Assembly: GCA_001404055.1 (NCBI GenBank) | Contig: CXTY01000003.1 | Location: 248,001-312,000 of the forward strand | Direction: 5' to 3' | DNA: 64,000 nucleotides | Source: Roseibium album | Lineage (GTDB): Bacteria; Pseudomonadota; Alphaproteobacteria; Rhizobiales; Stappiaceae | Shown here: positions 1-7,968 of the stretch, piece by piece | Numbering within the stretch: the stretch's first letter is position 1 | Layout of the letters: each line of letters begins with the position of its first letter | Notes under the pieces: generated by a model | The model's input: only the letters and a program-made list of their open reading frames with translations | What the model was told of the DNA's origin: nothing | Databases searched by the model: none | Translations under genes and position numbers: made by a program

Positions 1-521
1 ATGGCAAGATCCGGATCGGCAAGAATATTGTATGGCTCTGAAAGAATACCAAGCGCCGCGAGCCAATGCGGGAGCGGACCGATAGTTGGATTGAACAGCC
101 ACGCCCACGTCAAAGCGGACAAAAAGGTCGGAACGGCCCAGGGCAGAAACACCAGCGCCTGCACAAGGCGTTTGCCGTGGAATTGTGTATTCAGCAGCAG
201 CGCAAGGCCAAGACCGAGAAAAAACTGCAAGCTGATCGAACCGAGCGTCCACCAGAACGTGTTTGTCAGTGCAAGCCAGAACTTTCTGTCGCTCCAAAGC
301 GCCTGAAAATTCTCAAAGCCAACCCACCCGGTTTCGAATGGGCGCAATAGATTGACGGATTGGAACGCATAGGAAATTCCAATTGCCAGGGGGACCATCA
401 TCACCAGCGCAATCAGGACGATTGCCGGGGAGAGGTAGAGATACGGTTCCACCAGATAGCGGAAATAGAAGGAAGGGCGCGCCCGGGTTTCCCCGGGCGC
501 GGTGTCAGCAAGCGCTGTCAT
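1..521 (-). CDS. Sugar-type ABC transporter permease (MalF/UgpA class), 5' part only
   Basis: Inner-membrane permease of a carbohydrate-type ABC importer. Only the first about 173 residues are present; the gene runs off the left edge. Translated from the complement it begins MTALADTAPGETRARPSFYF, then a hydrophobic helix (PAIVLIALVMMVPLAIGISY) and the typical MalF-class first periplasmic stretch (FENFQALWSDRKFWLALTNT), then two further membrane segments. The start ATG overlaps the stop of the binding-protein gene by four bases (ATGA), so the two are translationally coupled. The conserved EAA loop that contacts the ATPase lies outside the window. The substrate cannot be read from the sequence; the linked PLP lyase hints at a nitrogen- or sulfur-containing compound, but that is inference. 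Confidence 0.88.
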   Translation of the reverse strand, partial: MTALADTAPGETRARPSFYFRYLVEPYLYLSPAIVLIALVMMVPLAIGISYAFQSVNLLRPFETGWVGFENFQALWSDRKFWLALTNTFWWTLGSISLQFFLGLGLALLLNTQFHGKRLVQALVFLPWAVPTFLSALTWAWLFNPTIGPLPHWLAALGILSEPYNILADPDLA

Positions 522-1774
522 TGTGCTTCTTTCCAGCGGGAGTACTCGTTGGTCAGGAAATCAGCCCATTTGTCAGCAACTTCCTGCGCACTGATTTGAC
601 CCAAAAGTGCCTCCTGGCTGCTTTCAAGTGCAATTGAGTCCGCGAAGTAGCCAAACTGCTCCAGATAGGTCGGCATCACTGTTGGAACATATTGGTCACC
701 GTTGAGTGTATCGAACCATCCGGCGAACTGTTCCGTCTTGAAATGCGGATCCTGCTCGGCACCTTCATGGATCGGAATGACACCAACTCGTTTCGCCCAA
801 ATCGCATTGGCTTCCGGGCTTGAAAGATGCGCGATGAGCTTCCAGGAAAGGTCCTCATCCTTGGTGCTGTCGAACATTGCCCAACCCGCGAAACCGATTG
901 TCGGAAAAGCCTTGCCTGAAGGCCCGACCGGCATCGGGATCACTGCAAAGTCTTCGGCGTCCATCCGCTCGGAAACAGCGATCAGTGCATCGGGGTCCTG
1001 ATCCAGAAACGCGCAGGTGCCTGAATAGAAACCGGCAACGATTTCGTTAAAGCCCCAGCTGACGGAATCCTTGGGCGCATAACCTTTCTGGTACATGTCG
1101 ATCAGGAACTGTATGCCCTCGACGGAGCCAGGCTGGTTCAACGTGCTTTTGCCATTCTCGTCAAAGAACGTGTTGTCGCCATTCATTGTCGCCGCCATCA
1201 TGATCCAGCCGTTCAGACCACCTGGCCCACCACGTAGGCAATAGCCGGACTTTCCGTCCAGTTCGGATACGGCTTTTGAGGCTGCCATGAACTCATCCAT
1301 GGTCTTTGGCGGCTGTTCCACACCAGCTTCCTTGAGCAGGTTCTTGTTGTAGAACATTGCCCTGAGATAGAAGCCGTAAGGGATCAGCCGGGCCGTTTCG
1401 CCATCGGTCTGTCGACCCATGTCCAGAGATTTCTGCGTCAGCGTGCTGCCGTGCTCCCAACCGGCAATCTTGCTGTTCAGATCGACAAGCCTGTCCTTGT
1501 AGATACCTGCCCAACGGTCGGGCATTTCCACGACGTCCGGAATGTCACCACCTGCGACCATGGTCGCAAACTTTTCAAAAGCCTGCCCCCAGGGCAGCGA
1601 GACGATTTCGACTTCCGTACCCGGATTGGCCGCCTCGAATGCGTCGACCTGTTCCTGCAGAACTTTCGTCCGTTCAGGACTGGTGATGACCTCCACCAGT
1701 TTCAGAGTCTCGGCCTGGGCCGCGGCGGTTGCCATAAACGCGAGCGCACTGATGGCGCCAATTAGTTTTCCCAT
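518..1774 (-). CDS. ABC transporter substrate-binding protein, family 1 (sugar type)
   Basis: Periplasmic binding protein of 418 residues. The start chosen is the ATG at 1774: it follows a strong GGAGGAGATT Shine-Dalgarno and gives a clean Sec signal (MGKLIGAISALAFMATAAAQ, cleavage about residue 20), whereas the longer frame adds an unlikely basic leader. The mature part has the MalE/UgpB pattern: EAANPGTEVEIVSLPWGQAF near residues 45-65, then DIPDVVEMPDRWAGIY, and a late GFAGWAMFDSTKDEDLSWK segment. It is coupled to the downstream permease by ATGA and preceded by a PLP lyase in the same operon. No ATPase is visible; it would lie beyond the left edge or be shared with another system. The ligand is unknown. 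Confidence 0.9.
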   Translation of the reverse strand: MGKLIGAISALAFMATAAAQAETLKLVEVITSPERTKVLQEQVDAFEAANPGTEVEIVSLPWGQAFEKFATMVAGGDIPDVVEMPDRWAGIYKDRLVDLNSKIAGWEHGSTLTQKSLDMGRQTDGETARLIPYGFYLRAMFYNKNLLKEAGVEQPPKTMDEFMAASKAVSELDGKSGYCLRGGPGGLNGWIMMAATMNGDNTFFDENGKSTLNQPGSVEGIQFLIDMYQKGYAPKDSVSWGFNEIVAGFYSGTCAFLDQDPDALIAVSERMDAEDFAVIPMPVGPSGKAFPTIGFAGWAMFDSTKDEDLSWKLIAHLSSPEANAIWAKRVGVIPIHEGAEQDPHFKTEQFAGWFDTLNGDQYVPTVMPTYLEQFGYFADSIALESSQEALLGQISAQEVADKWADFLTNEYSRWKEAQ

Positions 1775-1812
1775 AATCTCCTCCAATTTTACAAAGGGCT
1801 CTTTGACACGCC

Positions 1813-2982
1813 TTATTTTTCTCTGGCGCTTGCTTTGAGGGCCGCCTCGAAATCGGCCCAAAGGTCGTTGGGGTCCTCAAGACCCAGACTCAGACGTACG
1901 ATCCGGCCGGAAACACCAAACCGTTGCATGGAATTTTGTTCACCGGCCTGGTTCAGCGCGATTTGTGCCGGCAGGATCAGACTTTCAAATCCACCCCAGC
2001 TGACACCGAGCTGGAACAGCTTGAGTGCATCTGCAAAATTCGGAATATCGATGGTGTCATCAAGCTCGACAGACATAAGTCCCGACCGGCCCGTCAGCCC
2101 CGGAACCGAACCCGCCGCAGGTGACAGCACCTTGGAAACCAACGGGTGCCCCGAAAGCCGTTCGACGAGAAAATCTGCGGTTGATTGATGCTGGCGCATG
2201 CGCGCACCAAGCGTGCGCAATCCCCTTGTCAGCAGAAACGCCTCAAACGGCGCAAGTTTGCCCCCGAGAAGTGTCAACGACAGGTCGCGGATTTGCGCAA
2301 TCAGGTCGGAGCGCGCGATCACGACACCTGCAACGGTATCAGAGTGACCCGACAGGTACTTGGACGCGGAATGGACAACAATATCGATGCCGAGTGTCAG
2401 CGGGCGCTGAAAGACGGGTGTCGCCCAGGAATTGTCAACCACGGTGAGCGTCCCGTGTCGCTTTGCGTGGGAAGCAACAACCGACAGATCCATCGTCTGA
2501 AATACAGCGGAGTTGGGACTTTCCAGATAAGCGAGTTTTGCGCCCGCCAAGAGATCCGGATTGCACTGAAACTCTTCGACCGCGTGATAGGTTACTTCAA
2601 CACCAAAGGGACGCAGCAGGCGCTCAAACAGACGGTAGGCATCCGGGTAGACATGCTCAACACATGCAATGCGGTCACCCGGCCTGACAAACGCGAGAAC
2701 AGTGGAAGAGATAGCCGCCATGCCGGAAGCAAAACCGACAGCAGCTTCGCCCTGCTCGGCAGCAGCCATCATGTTTTCAAGCGCGGCAACCGTGGGATTT
2801 TGCACCCGCGTATAGAGCGGATCATCGGTCCGTCCTGCCATCCGGTCTTCGAAGGCTTGATAGCTGTCGAAGGTAAAAAGTGACGTTTGCACGATTGGCG
2901 GCGCAACGGCCCCATCGAATTCCGATGAAACGGCAGCCAACAGTGTTTCGATCGAAGGGGAGGCAGATATGTGATCAGGCAT
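1813..2982 (-). CDS. PLP-dependent Cys/Met metabolism lyase (cystathionine gamma/beta-lyase family)
   Basis: Fold-type I PLP enzyme of the trans-sulfuration family (MetB, MetC, MegL, CGL). Seen directly: the phosphate-binding neighbourhood YTRVQNPT (residues 58-64), GFASGMAAIS (83-92), the Asp that pairs with the pyridine nitrogen in VVDNSWATPVF (D183) and the Schiff-base lysine in HSASKYLSGHSD (K208). The length (389 aa) is typical. It overlaps the stop of the GntR gene by eight bases. ATG at 2982 is preferred; a GTG at 2985 is equally close to the GGAGGAG ribosome site. Which member of the family it is (synthase, lyase or methionine gamma-lyase type) cannot be told from motifs alone. Sitting between a regulator and a sugar-type importer, it probably cleaves the imported compound rather than serving methionine synthesis. 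Confidence 0.85.
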   Translation of the reverse strand: MPDHISASPSIETLLAAVSSEFDGAVAPPIVQTSLFTFDSYQAFEDRMAGRTDDPLYTRVQNPTVAALENMMAAAEQGEAAVGFASGMAAISSTVLAFVRPGDRIACVEHVYPDAYRLFERLLRPFGVEVTYHAVEEFQCNPDLLAGAKLAYLESPNSAVFQTMDLSVVASHAKRHGTLTVVDNSWATPVFQRPLTLGIDIVVHSASKYLSGHSDTVAGVVIARSDLIAQIRDLSLTLLGGKLAPFEAFLLTRGLRTLGARMRQHQSTADFLVERLSGHPLVSKVLSPAAGSVPGLTGRSGLMSVELDDTIDIPNFADALKLFQLGVSWGGFESLILPAQIALNQAGEQNSMQRFGVSGRIVRLSLGLEDPNDLWADFEAALKASAREK

Positions 2983-3703
2983 CACACTCCTCCGAAATTT
3001 TCTGAGTTTCGTCGCAGACCATGTCGATGATGCGAGCTGACAGTTCCGCCGCGCGCTCTTCGTCTCCGGCTATGATCGCGTCCGCCAGCGGCAGGTGTAG
3101 CGGGATCGTTTCCTGACCGAGATGGGGTTTGCCAAAAGGCGTTTCATAAATGTCGTGAAAACACTTCATGATTTGCGCGATGATCTGGTCGAACAGAGAA
3201 TTTCCGGTCGCCTCATAAATCGCCTTGTGGAAGCGGTGATCAGCCGGGCGCCAGTCTTCACCGGCCTCATAAACGGCGATCAGTTCCGCAGCGCGCGCTT
3301 TGAGCACCCGGCGCTGGTCCTGTGTTGCAATTCGGGTCGCAATTCGAACCGCTTCAATTTCAAGTGGACGCCGGACTTGCTGCATGCGCAAAAGGCTTTC
3401 CGCCTCGTGCCTGATGGTGAGAGCTACTCTCAATGTGTTGCGCGCAACCTCGGCGATCAGCCTGGTACCAGCCCCCTTGTTGCGACTGACGACGCCCATG
3501 CTCTCCCAGGTTTTCAGCGTTTCCCGAATAGTGGATCTACCGAACCCGAGACGCTGCACCAATTCCAACTCGGGTGGCAGGCGATCACCAACTTTCAGAC
3601 CCTCGTCCTCTATCAGCTTGATGAGCGCATGCGGAACATCCCGGGGTTCTTCACCCTGCTCCGCTTCGACTTTCGATTGTTTCTGTTGTGCGTTTTCCGA
3701 CAT
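2975..3703 (-). CDS. GntR-family regulator, FadR/FCD subfamily
   Basis: Transcription regulator of 242 residues. The N-terminal winged helix-turn-helix shows the GntR signature (LPPELELVQRLGFGRSTIRE, about residues 42-61), followed by a helical FCD effector domain with the expected DHRFHKAIYEATGNSLFDQI stretch (about 155-174) holding metal-ligand type Asp/His. The N-terminus has an extra charged leader (MSENAQQKQSKVEAEQGEEP). It is first in an operon with the PLP lyase and the ABC binding protein and permease. Two copies of a FadR-type operator lie 42 and 63 bases upstream of its start, so it very likely represses its own operon and is released by the imported or processed ligand (inference). 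Confidence 0.9.
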   Translation of the reverse strand: MSENAQQKQSKVEAEQGEEPRDVPHALIKLIEDEGLKVGDRLPPELELVQRLGFGRSTIRETLKTWESMGVVSRNKGAGTRLIAEVARNTLRVALTIRHEAESLLRMQQVRRPLEIEAVRIATRIATQDQRRVLKARAAELIAVYEAGEDWRPADHRFHKAIYEATGNSLFDQIIAQIMKCFHDIYETPFGKPHLGQETIPLHLPLADAIIAGDEERAAELSARIIDMVCDETQKISEECDA

Positions 3704-3744
3704 GGACAGTCGCCAACCTTTCTCTCAATAGGATCAGACGATAA

Positions 3745-3780
3745 AACTTTGTCTGACAAAGTCAACATTATGTCTGACAA
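3745..3780. promoter_or_regulatory. Double FadR/GntR-type operator
   Basis: CTTTGTCTGACAAAG at 3745-3759 is a perfect 7-1-7 inverted repeat; TTATGTCTGACAAAA at 3766-3780 repeats its core with one weaker arm. Both match the known FadR-subfamily pattern TNGTNNNACNA. Their centres (3752 and 3773) are 21 bases apart, two helical turns, so two dimers would bind the same face of the DNA. They precede the GntR gene and therefore the whole operon. Confidence 0.8.
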
Positions 3781-4432
3781 AATTATTCTATTCTCAAAAC
3801 AGATGTTAACGAGTTGTTTTTAAAAATCTTTTACTTGTGGATTGGTGAATTCAATCAACGCGACCCACAAAAATATATTGGCGCGTAGGGCATAGCTCCT
3901 GCGCAGAACCTATCTTTGATGTTTCGATAATCAGCATTCAGCGGTGGGATATTTTGGTCCGAGAGGCCTCACAGGGATGGACACACCGAGCGAGCGAGCA
4001 GACCAGTCGACTACGGAAAACTCCTCCGCAGACGGAGCTTCTTGCAGCCAAATGTTTGAAGGGCCACCCGACACGAACTGGCACGACGTGTATGGGCTAG
4101 TACAGTCTCAGGTCTCGAACGAGATCGGCGTTTGCCTTGTGCGATTGACTTTTGGCGTAAAGACATCGGGTCTCGCATAATGGCCACACGCATCGAATTT
4201 GCGGCGCGATGCCCTGGCATCGGACACTTCGATGTCGGCGACAAGAAGACATTTTTCGCCATGCGTCGGCCCTGCAATGCAGCCGTCCAAAAGGTGGAAT
4301 CAGATTAGCAAGGCTAGGCATAGGCCAAGAAAATAGCCACTGCAAACCAAAGAAGTTTCAATGCTAAATGCCTAGTTCCTTAGGTCCAAGTCAAAACAAA
4401 TTTTGCTTCAGATGAAGCCAACACGCCGACAA
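3781..4432. other. Intergenic stretch with little but the nitrilase remnant
   Basis: Apart from the degraded nitrilase tail, this about 650-base stretch holds only short frames with no ribosome sites and poor codon use (for example around 3944-4180 plus and 4011-4345 minus). It reads as decaying sequence between two minus-strand operons. Confidence 0.5.
4108..4299 (-). pseudogene. Nitrilase/carbon-nitrogen hydrolase, C-terminal remnant
   Basis: In one frame of the complement the peptide HGEKCLLVADIEVSDARASR followed by RKFDACGHYARPDVFTPKVN can be read. The VADI...KFD..GHYARPDVF pattern is characteristic of the C-terminal end of nitrilases and related carbon-nitrogen hydrolases. Only about 60 codons remain; a TGA interrupts the frame just upstream (4300-4302) and none of the catalytic Glu-Lys-Cys region is present in the neighbourhood. 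There is no ribosome site. It looks like the tail of a gene lost by deletion. The recognition rests on my memory of the family motif. Confidence 0.6.
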
Positions 4433-5212
4433 TCATTTTGTTAAGACACCCCGACGCATCGTACCCTTCATGTAGTCACCAAGGGTCCTATCCAGCTCGC
4501 TTATTATTTTCTTGCCTTTCAGACCTGCCAGGCAGAAATGCAGCGTTGGCCGAAACAACTCTCGATACTGATACTTCACATCAAACAAAGCACTTTTTCT
4601 AAGCCCGCGAGCCGTGGACTTGTGCACCAAAAGCAAATCTATCCGATCCAGGTCCAGCATCCGGTATCCCTGATCGTAGCTCTCCAATATCGCAAAATCG
4701 TCGACGCCCTCGTTACGAAGGTAGTCGTAAGTGCCATCACTCAAGACAACACCCCACCTGAGTTGTGCCTTGATTAGGTCGCTTGATTTGGCGAGGCTTG
4801 ATAATTTGTCGGCATTTCTATTGGAAATTGCACCAACAGATATGTAGCCCAAAGGCGTAGACTGGTGAAATACTCTACCCAGCCCTTCGTTCGACAAGCA
4901 AGAACACAATCCATCGTATTTCCCGCTTCTGACATCGATGATCCCGCGCATTCGAGGAACCATTGTAATATTTATGTCCACGCGATGCTGCGCCATTACT
5001 GACACCAGGAAGTTGAACCCATTGCCAAAAGCCACGCCAAGCTGGTCTTCAACCTCCACTGTCATCATGGACGTACAAGCCAGTTTCAGGAACTTTCTCG
5101 CCGTGTCGGGGTTGCCACCTTTGAGCACAGGACCAGCAATACTGCTGGTCATCGCTGCCAGGACTAACATCAGTGCAGCGACTGTTGTTGTTTGAAGCGA
5201 ATTGGCTTTCAT
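4433..5212 (-). CDS. Exported solute-binding-like protein (SBP family 3 fold), orphan
   Basis: Predicted secreted protein of 259 residues. The ATG at 5212 is used because AGAGGA lies eight bases upstream; an ATG at 5230 has no such site. A Sec signal follows (TTTVAALMLVLAAMTSSIAG). The rest resembles small periplasmic family 3 solute-binding domains: a VPRMRGIIDVRSGKYDGLCS segment like the first lobe of amino-acid binders, LRWGVVLSDGTYDYL and ILESYDQGYRMLDLDRIDLL like the second. Two cysteines in GLCSC could form a disulfide. It has no permease or ATPase next to it, so it may be a sensor or orphan binder rather than part of an importer. Family assignment is by pattern and is moderate. Confidence 0.65.
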   Translation of the reverse strand: MKANSLQTTTVAALMLVLAAMTSSIAGPVLKGGNPDTARKFLKLACTSMMTVEVEDQLGVAFGNGFNFLVSVMAQHRVDINITMVPRMRGIIDVRSGKYDGLCSCLSNEGLGRVFHQSTPLGYISVGAISNRNADKLSSLAKSSDLIKAQLRWGVVLSDGTYDYLRNEGVDDFAILESYDQGYRMLDLDRIDLLLVHKSTARGLRKSALFDVKYQYRELFRPTLHFCLAGLKGKKIISELDRTLGDYMKGTMRRGVLTK

Positions 5213-5270
5213 GGTCTTGATCCTCTGCATTTCGCAGTCGGCTCAATCAACCAGGGCGATGATCGGATAG

Positions 5271-5306
5271 GTCCGGCAGGTTGCGTAGTGCTGCAACCCG
5301 CCGGAC
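5271..5306. terminator. Strong hairpin downstream of the DhaK-DhaL gene
   Basis: GTCCGGC-A-GGTTGC pairs with GCAACC-C-GCCGGAC across an eight-base loop. It begins eight bases after the kinase stop on the minus strand. No T-run follows, so it may be a Rho-assisted terminator or an mRNA-stabilising end rather than a classical intrinsic terminator. Confidence 0.55.
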
Positions 5307-5314
5307 GCTAACGG

Positions 5315-6961
5315 CTACGCGGTCTGGGAGGTCAGAGCCGGAGCATCTGATAAGTTCTCGAAAAGACGTGCGACGGCTTCCGCGCCCGGGTCGTTATGTC
5401 CGGACAGACTGGCTTCCGACACGTAGGAAGCCCTGCCCGCTCTTGCACGTGTGATCCTTGCCGTTGCATCTGCCCCCTGGCGCGCTTCCTGGGCAGCAGC
5501 TTCAATACCGTTTTCAAGCGCGTTGAGCGCTGGCATGAGCGCGTCGATCATTGTCCGGTCACCAGGCTGTGCGCCGCCAACTTGCATGATCCGGCCAAGA
5601 CCGGCTTTCAGTGCACCAATGGCATCGCGCCCGCTGGACGATGCATCGCCGGCCGCGGTAAAAAAGATCGCAAGCAACACGCCCGATGAACCGCCCATGG
5701 TCTGGCTGAGTTCCAGGCCTATGGCGCGGTAAAGCTGTGTCAGATCAGCAAGTGGCAAGCGATCGAACGCCTTGATCAGTGCACGCGCTGCAGTCGCAAG
5801 CGTGCTTCCGGTATCCCCATCACCGGATTTGGCATCCAGTGCATTCAGGTCGTCCTGTGCCTCAATCAGAATATTACAACACCTCTCGATGAACTTTCTG
5901 GTCTCCTCATTCTTGGACGGCAATGGCTGGATGGGTGACAGCCCGTCGGGCAAAGGCAGAACGGATACAGGGCCAAGCGGAAGACACCCGGGCCAGACCC
6001 AGGGTGCCACCGGCGCCTGCAGGGCAGCTTCATCGGCAGCACTGACCGGCAACAAGGAAATCGAAAACCCGTGCATGTCCAGCGAGGTCATCATTGCCGC
6101 CGGCCCGATCAGCCAACGAATTTGTCCGCCAATGCGTGACAGGGTCAACTCCTCGGCAAGCACAGCCATCTCAAGCGGTGTCGTGCTTCCCAGATTGTTC
6201 AAGATCGCCACATGCGGACCGGGTGACAGATTAGGCACAAGCCGGTCGACCACCATTGCCAAGGCTGCTCTGGCATTGGAATAGTCGACCTGCTCTATGC
6301 CGGCCTCACCATGAATACCGAGGCCAAGTTCAGCCTTGCCCGGTTCAATCCGGTTTTCTTTTGGAGACCCGGGAATCTGGCAGGTATCCAGTGACATTCC
6401 GATGGAAACTGCGCCATCAATCACGCGCCTCGCCGCACGCGTCACCGTGTCGAGATCAGCACCTTGATCTGCCAGTGCGCCTGCGATCTTGTGAACGAAC
6501 AGGGTCCCGGCCACGCCGCGCGCCTGCGGCAAGTCCGGAAGCGCAACATCATCATCGACAATGACCATGTTCACCTTGAGCCCGAAGGCCCGCGCCCGTT
6601 CGGCAGCCAGACCGAAATTCAGTCGGTCACCGGTATAATTTTTCACGATAAGCAAACAACCCGCCCTGCCCGTTACAGCAAGGATCCCGGCCAGAACAGC
6701 ATCGACGGACGGAGACGCAAAGACTTCGCCGCAAACCGCCGCAGTCAGCATGCCCTGGCCGACAAATCCGGCATGGCTCGGTTCGTGACCCGAACCGCCA
6801 CCAGAGACCAGGGCAACCTTCGACTTGTTCCAGTCGGTCCGGACAACCACCTTGATATGGGGATAGCCATCCAGGCGTGCCAGACGCCCACCGGCGGTCC
6901 GCAAAGTTCCGTCAATGGCTTCGGTTACCAGTGATTCTTTTGAATTAATGAACTGCTTCAT
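5315..6961 (-). CDS. Dihydroxyacetone kinase, ATP-type DhaK-DhaL fusion
   Basis: Phosphorylates dihydroxyacetone or a related small ketose or aldose with ATP; cytoplasmic. The 548-residue protein carries both domains in one chain, as in the Citrobacter-type enzyme. The DhaK domain shows SGGGSGHEPSHAGFVGQGML (53-72) and GLGIHGEAGIEQ, whose His217 corresponds to the residue that covalently holds the ketone substrate. The DhaL domain (about 360-548) has ALDAKSGDGDTGSTL, the Asp cluster that binds Mg-ATP. The start at 6961 follows GAGGAAT with a six-base spacer. It is the last gene of the ABC importer operon, 11 bases after the second ATPase. Related fused kinases act on four-carbon sugars such as erythrulose, so the true substrate may not be dihydroxyacetone. 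Confidence 0.88.
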   Translation of the reverse strand: MKQFINSKESLVTEAIDGTLRTAGGRLARLDGYPHIKVVVRTDWNKSKVALVSGGGSGHEPSHAGFVGQGMLTAAVCGEVFASPSVDAVLAGILAVTGRAGCLLIVKNYTGDRLNFGLAAERARAFGLKVNMVIVDDDVALPDLPQARGVAGTLFVHKIAGALADQGADLDTVTRAARRVIDGAVSIGMSLDTCQIPGSPKENRIEPGKAELGLGIHGEAGIEQVDYSNARAALAMVVDRLVPNLSPGPHVAILNNLGSTTPLEMAVLAEELTLSRIGGQIRWLIGPAAMMTSLDMHGFSISLLPVSAADEAALQAPVAPWVWPGCLPLGPVSVLPLPDGLSPIQPLPSKNEETRKFIERCCNILIEAQDDLNALDAKSGDGDTGSTLATAARALIKAFDRLPLADLTQLYRAIGLELSQTMGGSSGVLLAIFFTAAGDASSSGRDAIGALKAGLGRIMQVGGAQPGDRTMIDALMPALNALENGIEAAAQEARQGADATARITRARAGRASYVSEASLSGHNDPGAEAVARLFENLSDAPALTSQTA

Positions 6962-6972
6962 GTCCCGATTCC

Positions 6973-7968
6973 TCAAGCAATACGAGCGCCACTGGCGTCA
7001 AAGAAAAGCGGATTACGCGGTTGAATTGCGACCATATCGCCTGGTTCAAAGGTGTCGCGACTCTCTGAAAGAGTAATGATGTCGTGTCCGTCGAGCTTAA
7101 GGTGCAGACGGATCTGATCGCCCAGGTGCTCGACTCTTTTGACCTTTGATGATTTGCCCTCGCCTTGCGAGATGTTCTCAGGACGAAGACCGATTGTCTT
7201 GGCCCCCGTCGGTGCGCCGGCAAACATGTCGGCAGGTAGAACATTGATCCTTGGCTGGCCAAGTCGCCCTGCGACATAAAGATTGACCGGGCTCTCGTAG
7301 ATTTCCCTGGGAGGGCCGAATTGCACCAGTTTGCCATGGTCAAGCACCCCAACATGGGTTGCCATTGTCATGGCCTCGATCTGATCGTGGGTGACATAGA
7401 GCAAGGTTGCGCCCAGATTGGCCTGAACGCGTTTCAGCTCGATGCGAAGGTCAGAGCGCAATTTGGCGTCAAGTGAACTCAAGGGCTCGTCCATCAGATA
7501 GATGGACGGGTCACGCACTAGGGCCCGACCGATAGAAACCCGCTGCATTTCCCCGCCGGAAAGTGCGGTCGCCTTGTTGTTGAGTTTGTGCGAGATCCGC
7601 AAAACCTCAGCTACTTCCGCAACCTTGCGCTCGATTTCTACAGTCGGCGTTTTCAGAAGCGGTGACTTGAGCGGGAACGCAAGATTGTCACGAACGCTCA
7701 AGTGCGGATAGAGCGAATATTGCTGGAACACCATCGCAACGTTGCGCTGAGCCGGCGTTTCGTTGACGACGGACCTACCACCAATGACCACATCACCCTG
7801 ATCGGGTTTCTCCAACCCGGCGATCAGTCTGAGAATTGACGTCTTGCCAGCACCTGTTGGACCAAGAAGCGTGACAAAAGCGCCGTTGGGGACCGACATT
7901 GTAACGTCATCGACAGCAACCGTTTCCCCGAACGCTTTTGAAAGATTGGAAATCCTGACCTCAGCCAT
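6973..7968 (-). CDS. ABC transporter ATPase, MalK/UgpC class (second of two)
   Basis: Nucleotide-binding subunit of the importer, 331 residues. Walker A GPTGAGKTS, Q-loop FQQYSLYPHLSVRDNL, signature LSGGEMQR, Walker B YLMDEPLSSLDAKLR and the switch His in LLYVTHDQIEAM are all intact; the C-terminal about 100 residues form the MalK-type regulatory (TOBE-like) region ending with a GLRPEN motif. Note GPTGAGKT instead of the usual GPSGCGKT. ATG at 7968 is preferred over the upstream frame because GGAG lies nine bases ahead. It overlaps the first ATPase gene by eight bases, which suggests the two form a heterodimer, as in the glycerol importer GlpST of Rhizobium. Confidence 0.92.
   Translation of the reverse strand: MAEVRISNLSKAFGETVAVDDVTMSVPNGAFVTLLGPTGAGKTSILRLIAGLEKPDQGDVVIGGRSVVNETPAQRNVAMVFQQYSLYPHLSVRDNLAFPLKSPLLKTPTVEIERKVAEVAEVLRISHKLNNKATALSGGEMQRVSIGRALVRDPSIYLMDEPLSSLDAKLRSDLRIELKRVQANLGATLLYVTHDQIEAMTMATHVGVLDHGKLVQFGPPREIYESPVNLYVAGRLGQPRINVLPADMFAGAPTGAKTIGLRPENISQGEGKSSKVKRVEHLGDQIRLHLKLDGHDIITLSESRDTFEPGDMVAIQPRNPLFFDASGARIA

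Noticed and set aside
3122..3823. Long plus-strand frame opposite the GntR gene
   Set aside because: Shadow of a clear GntR/FCD gene; no protein-like pattern or ribosome site.
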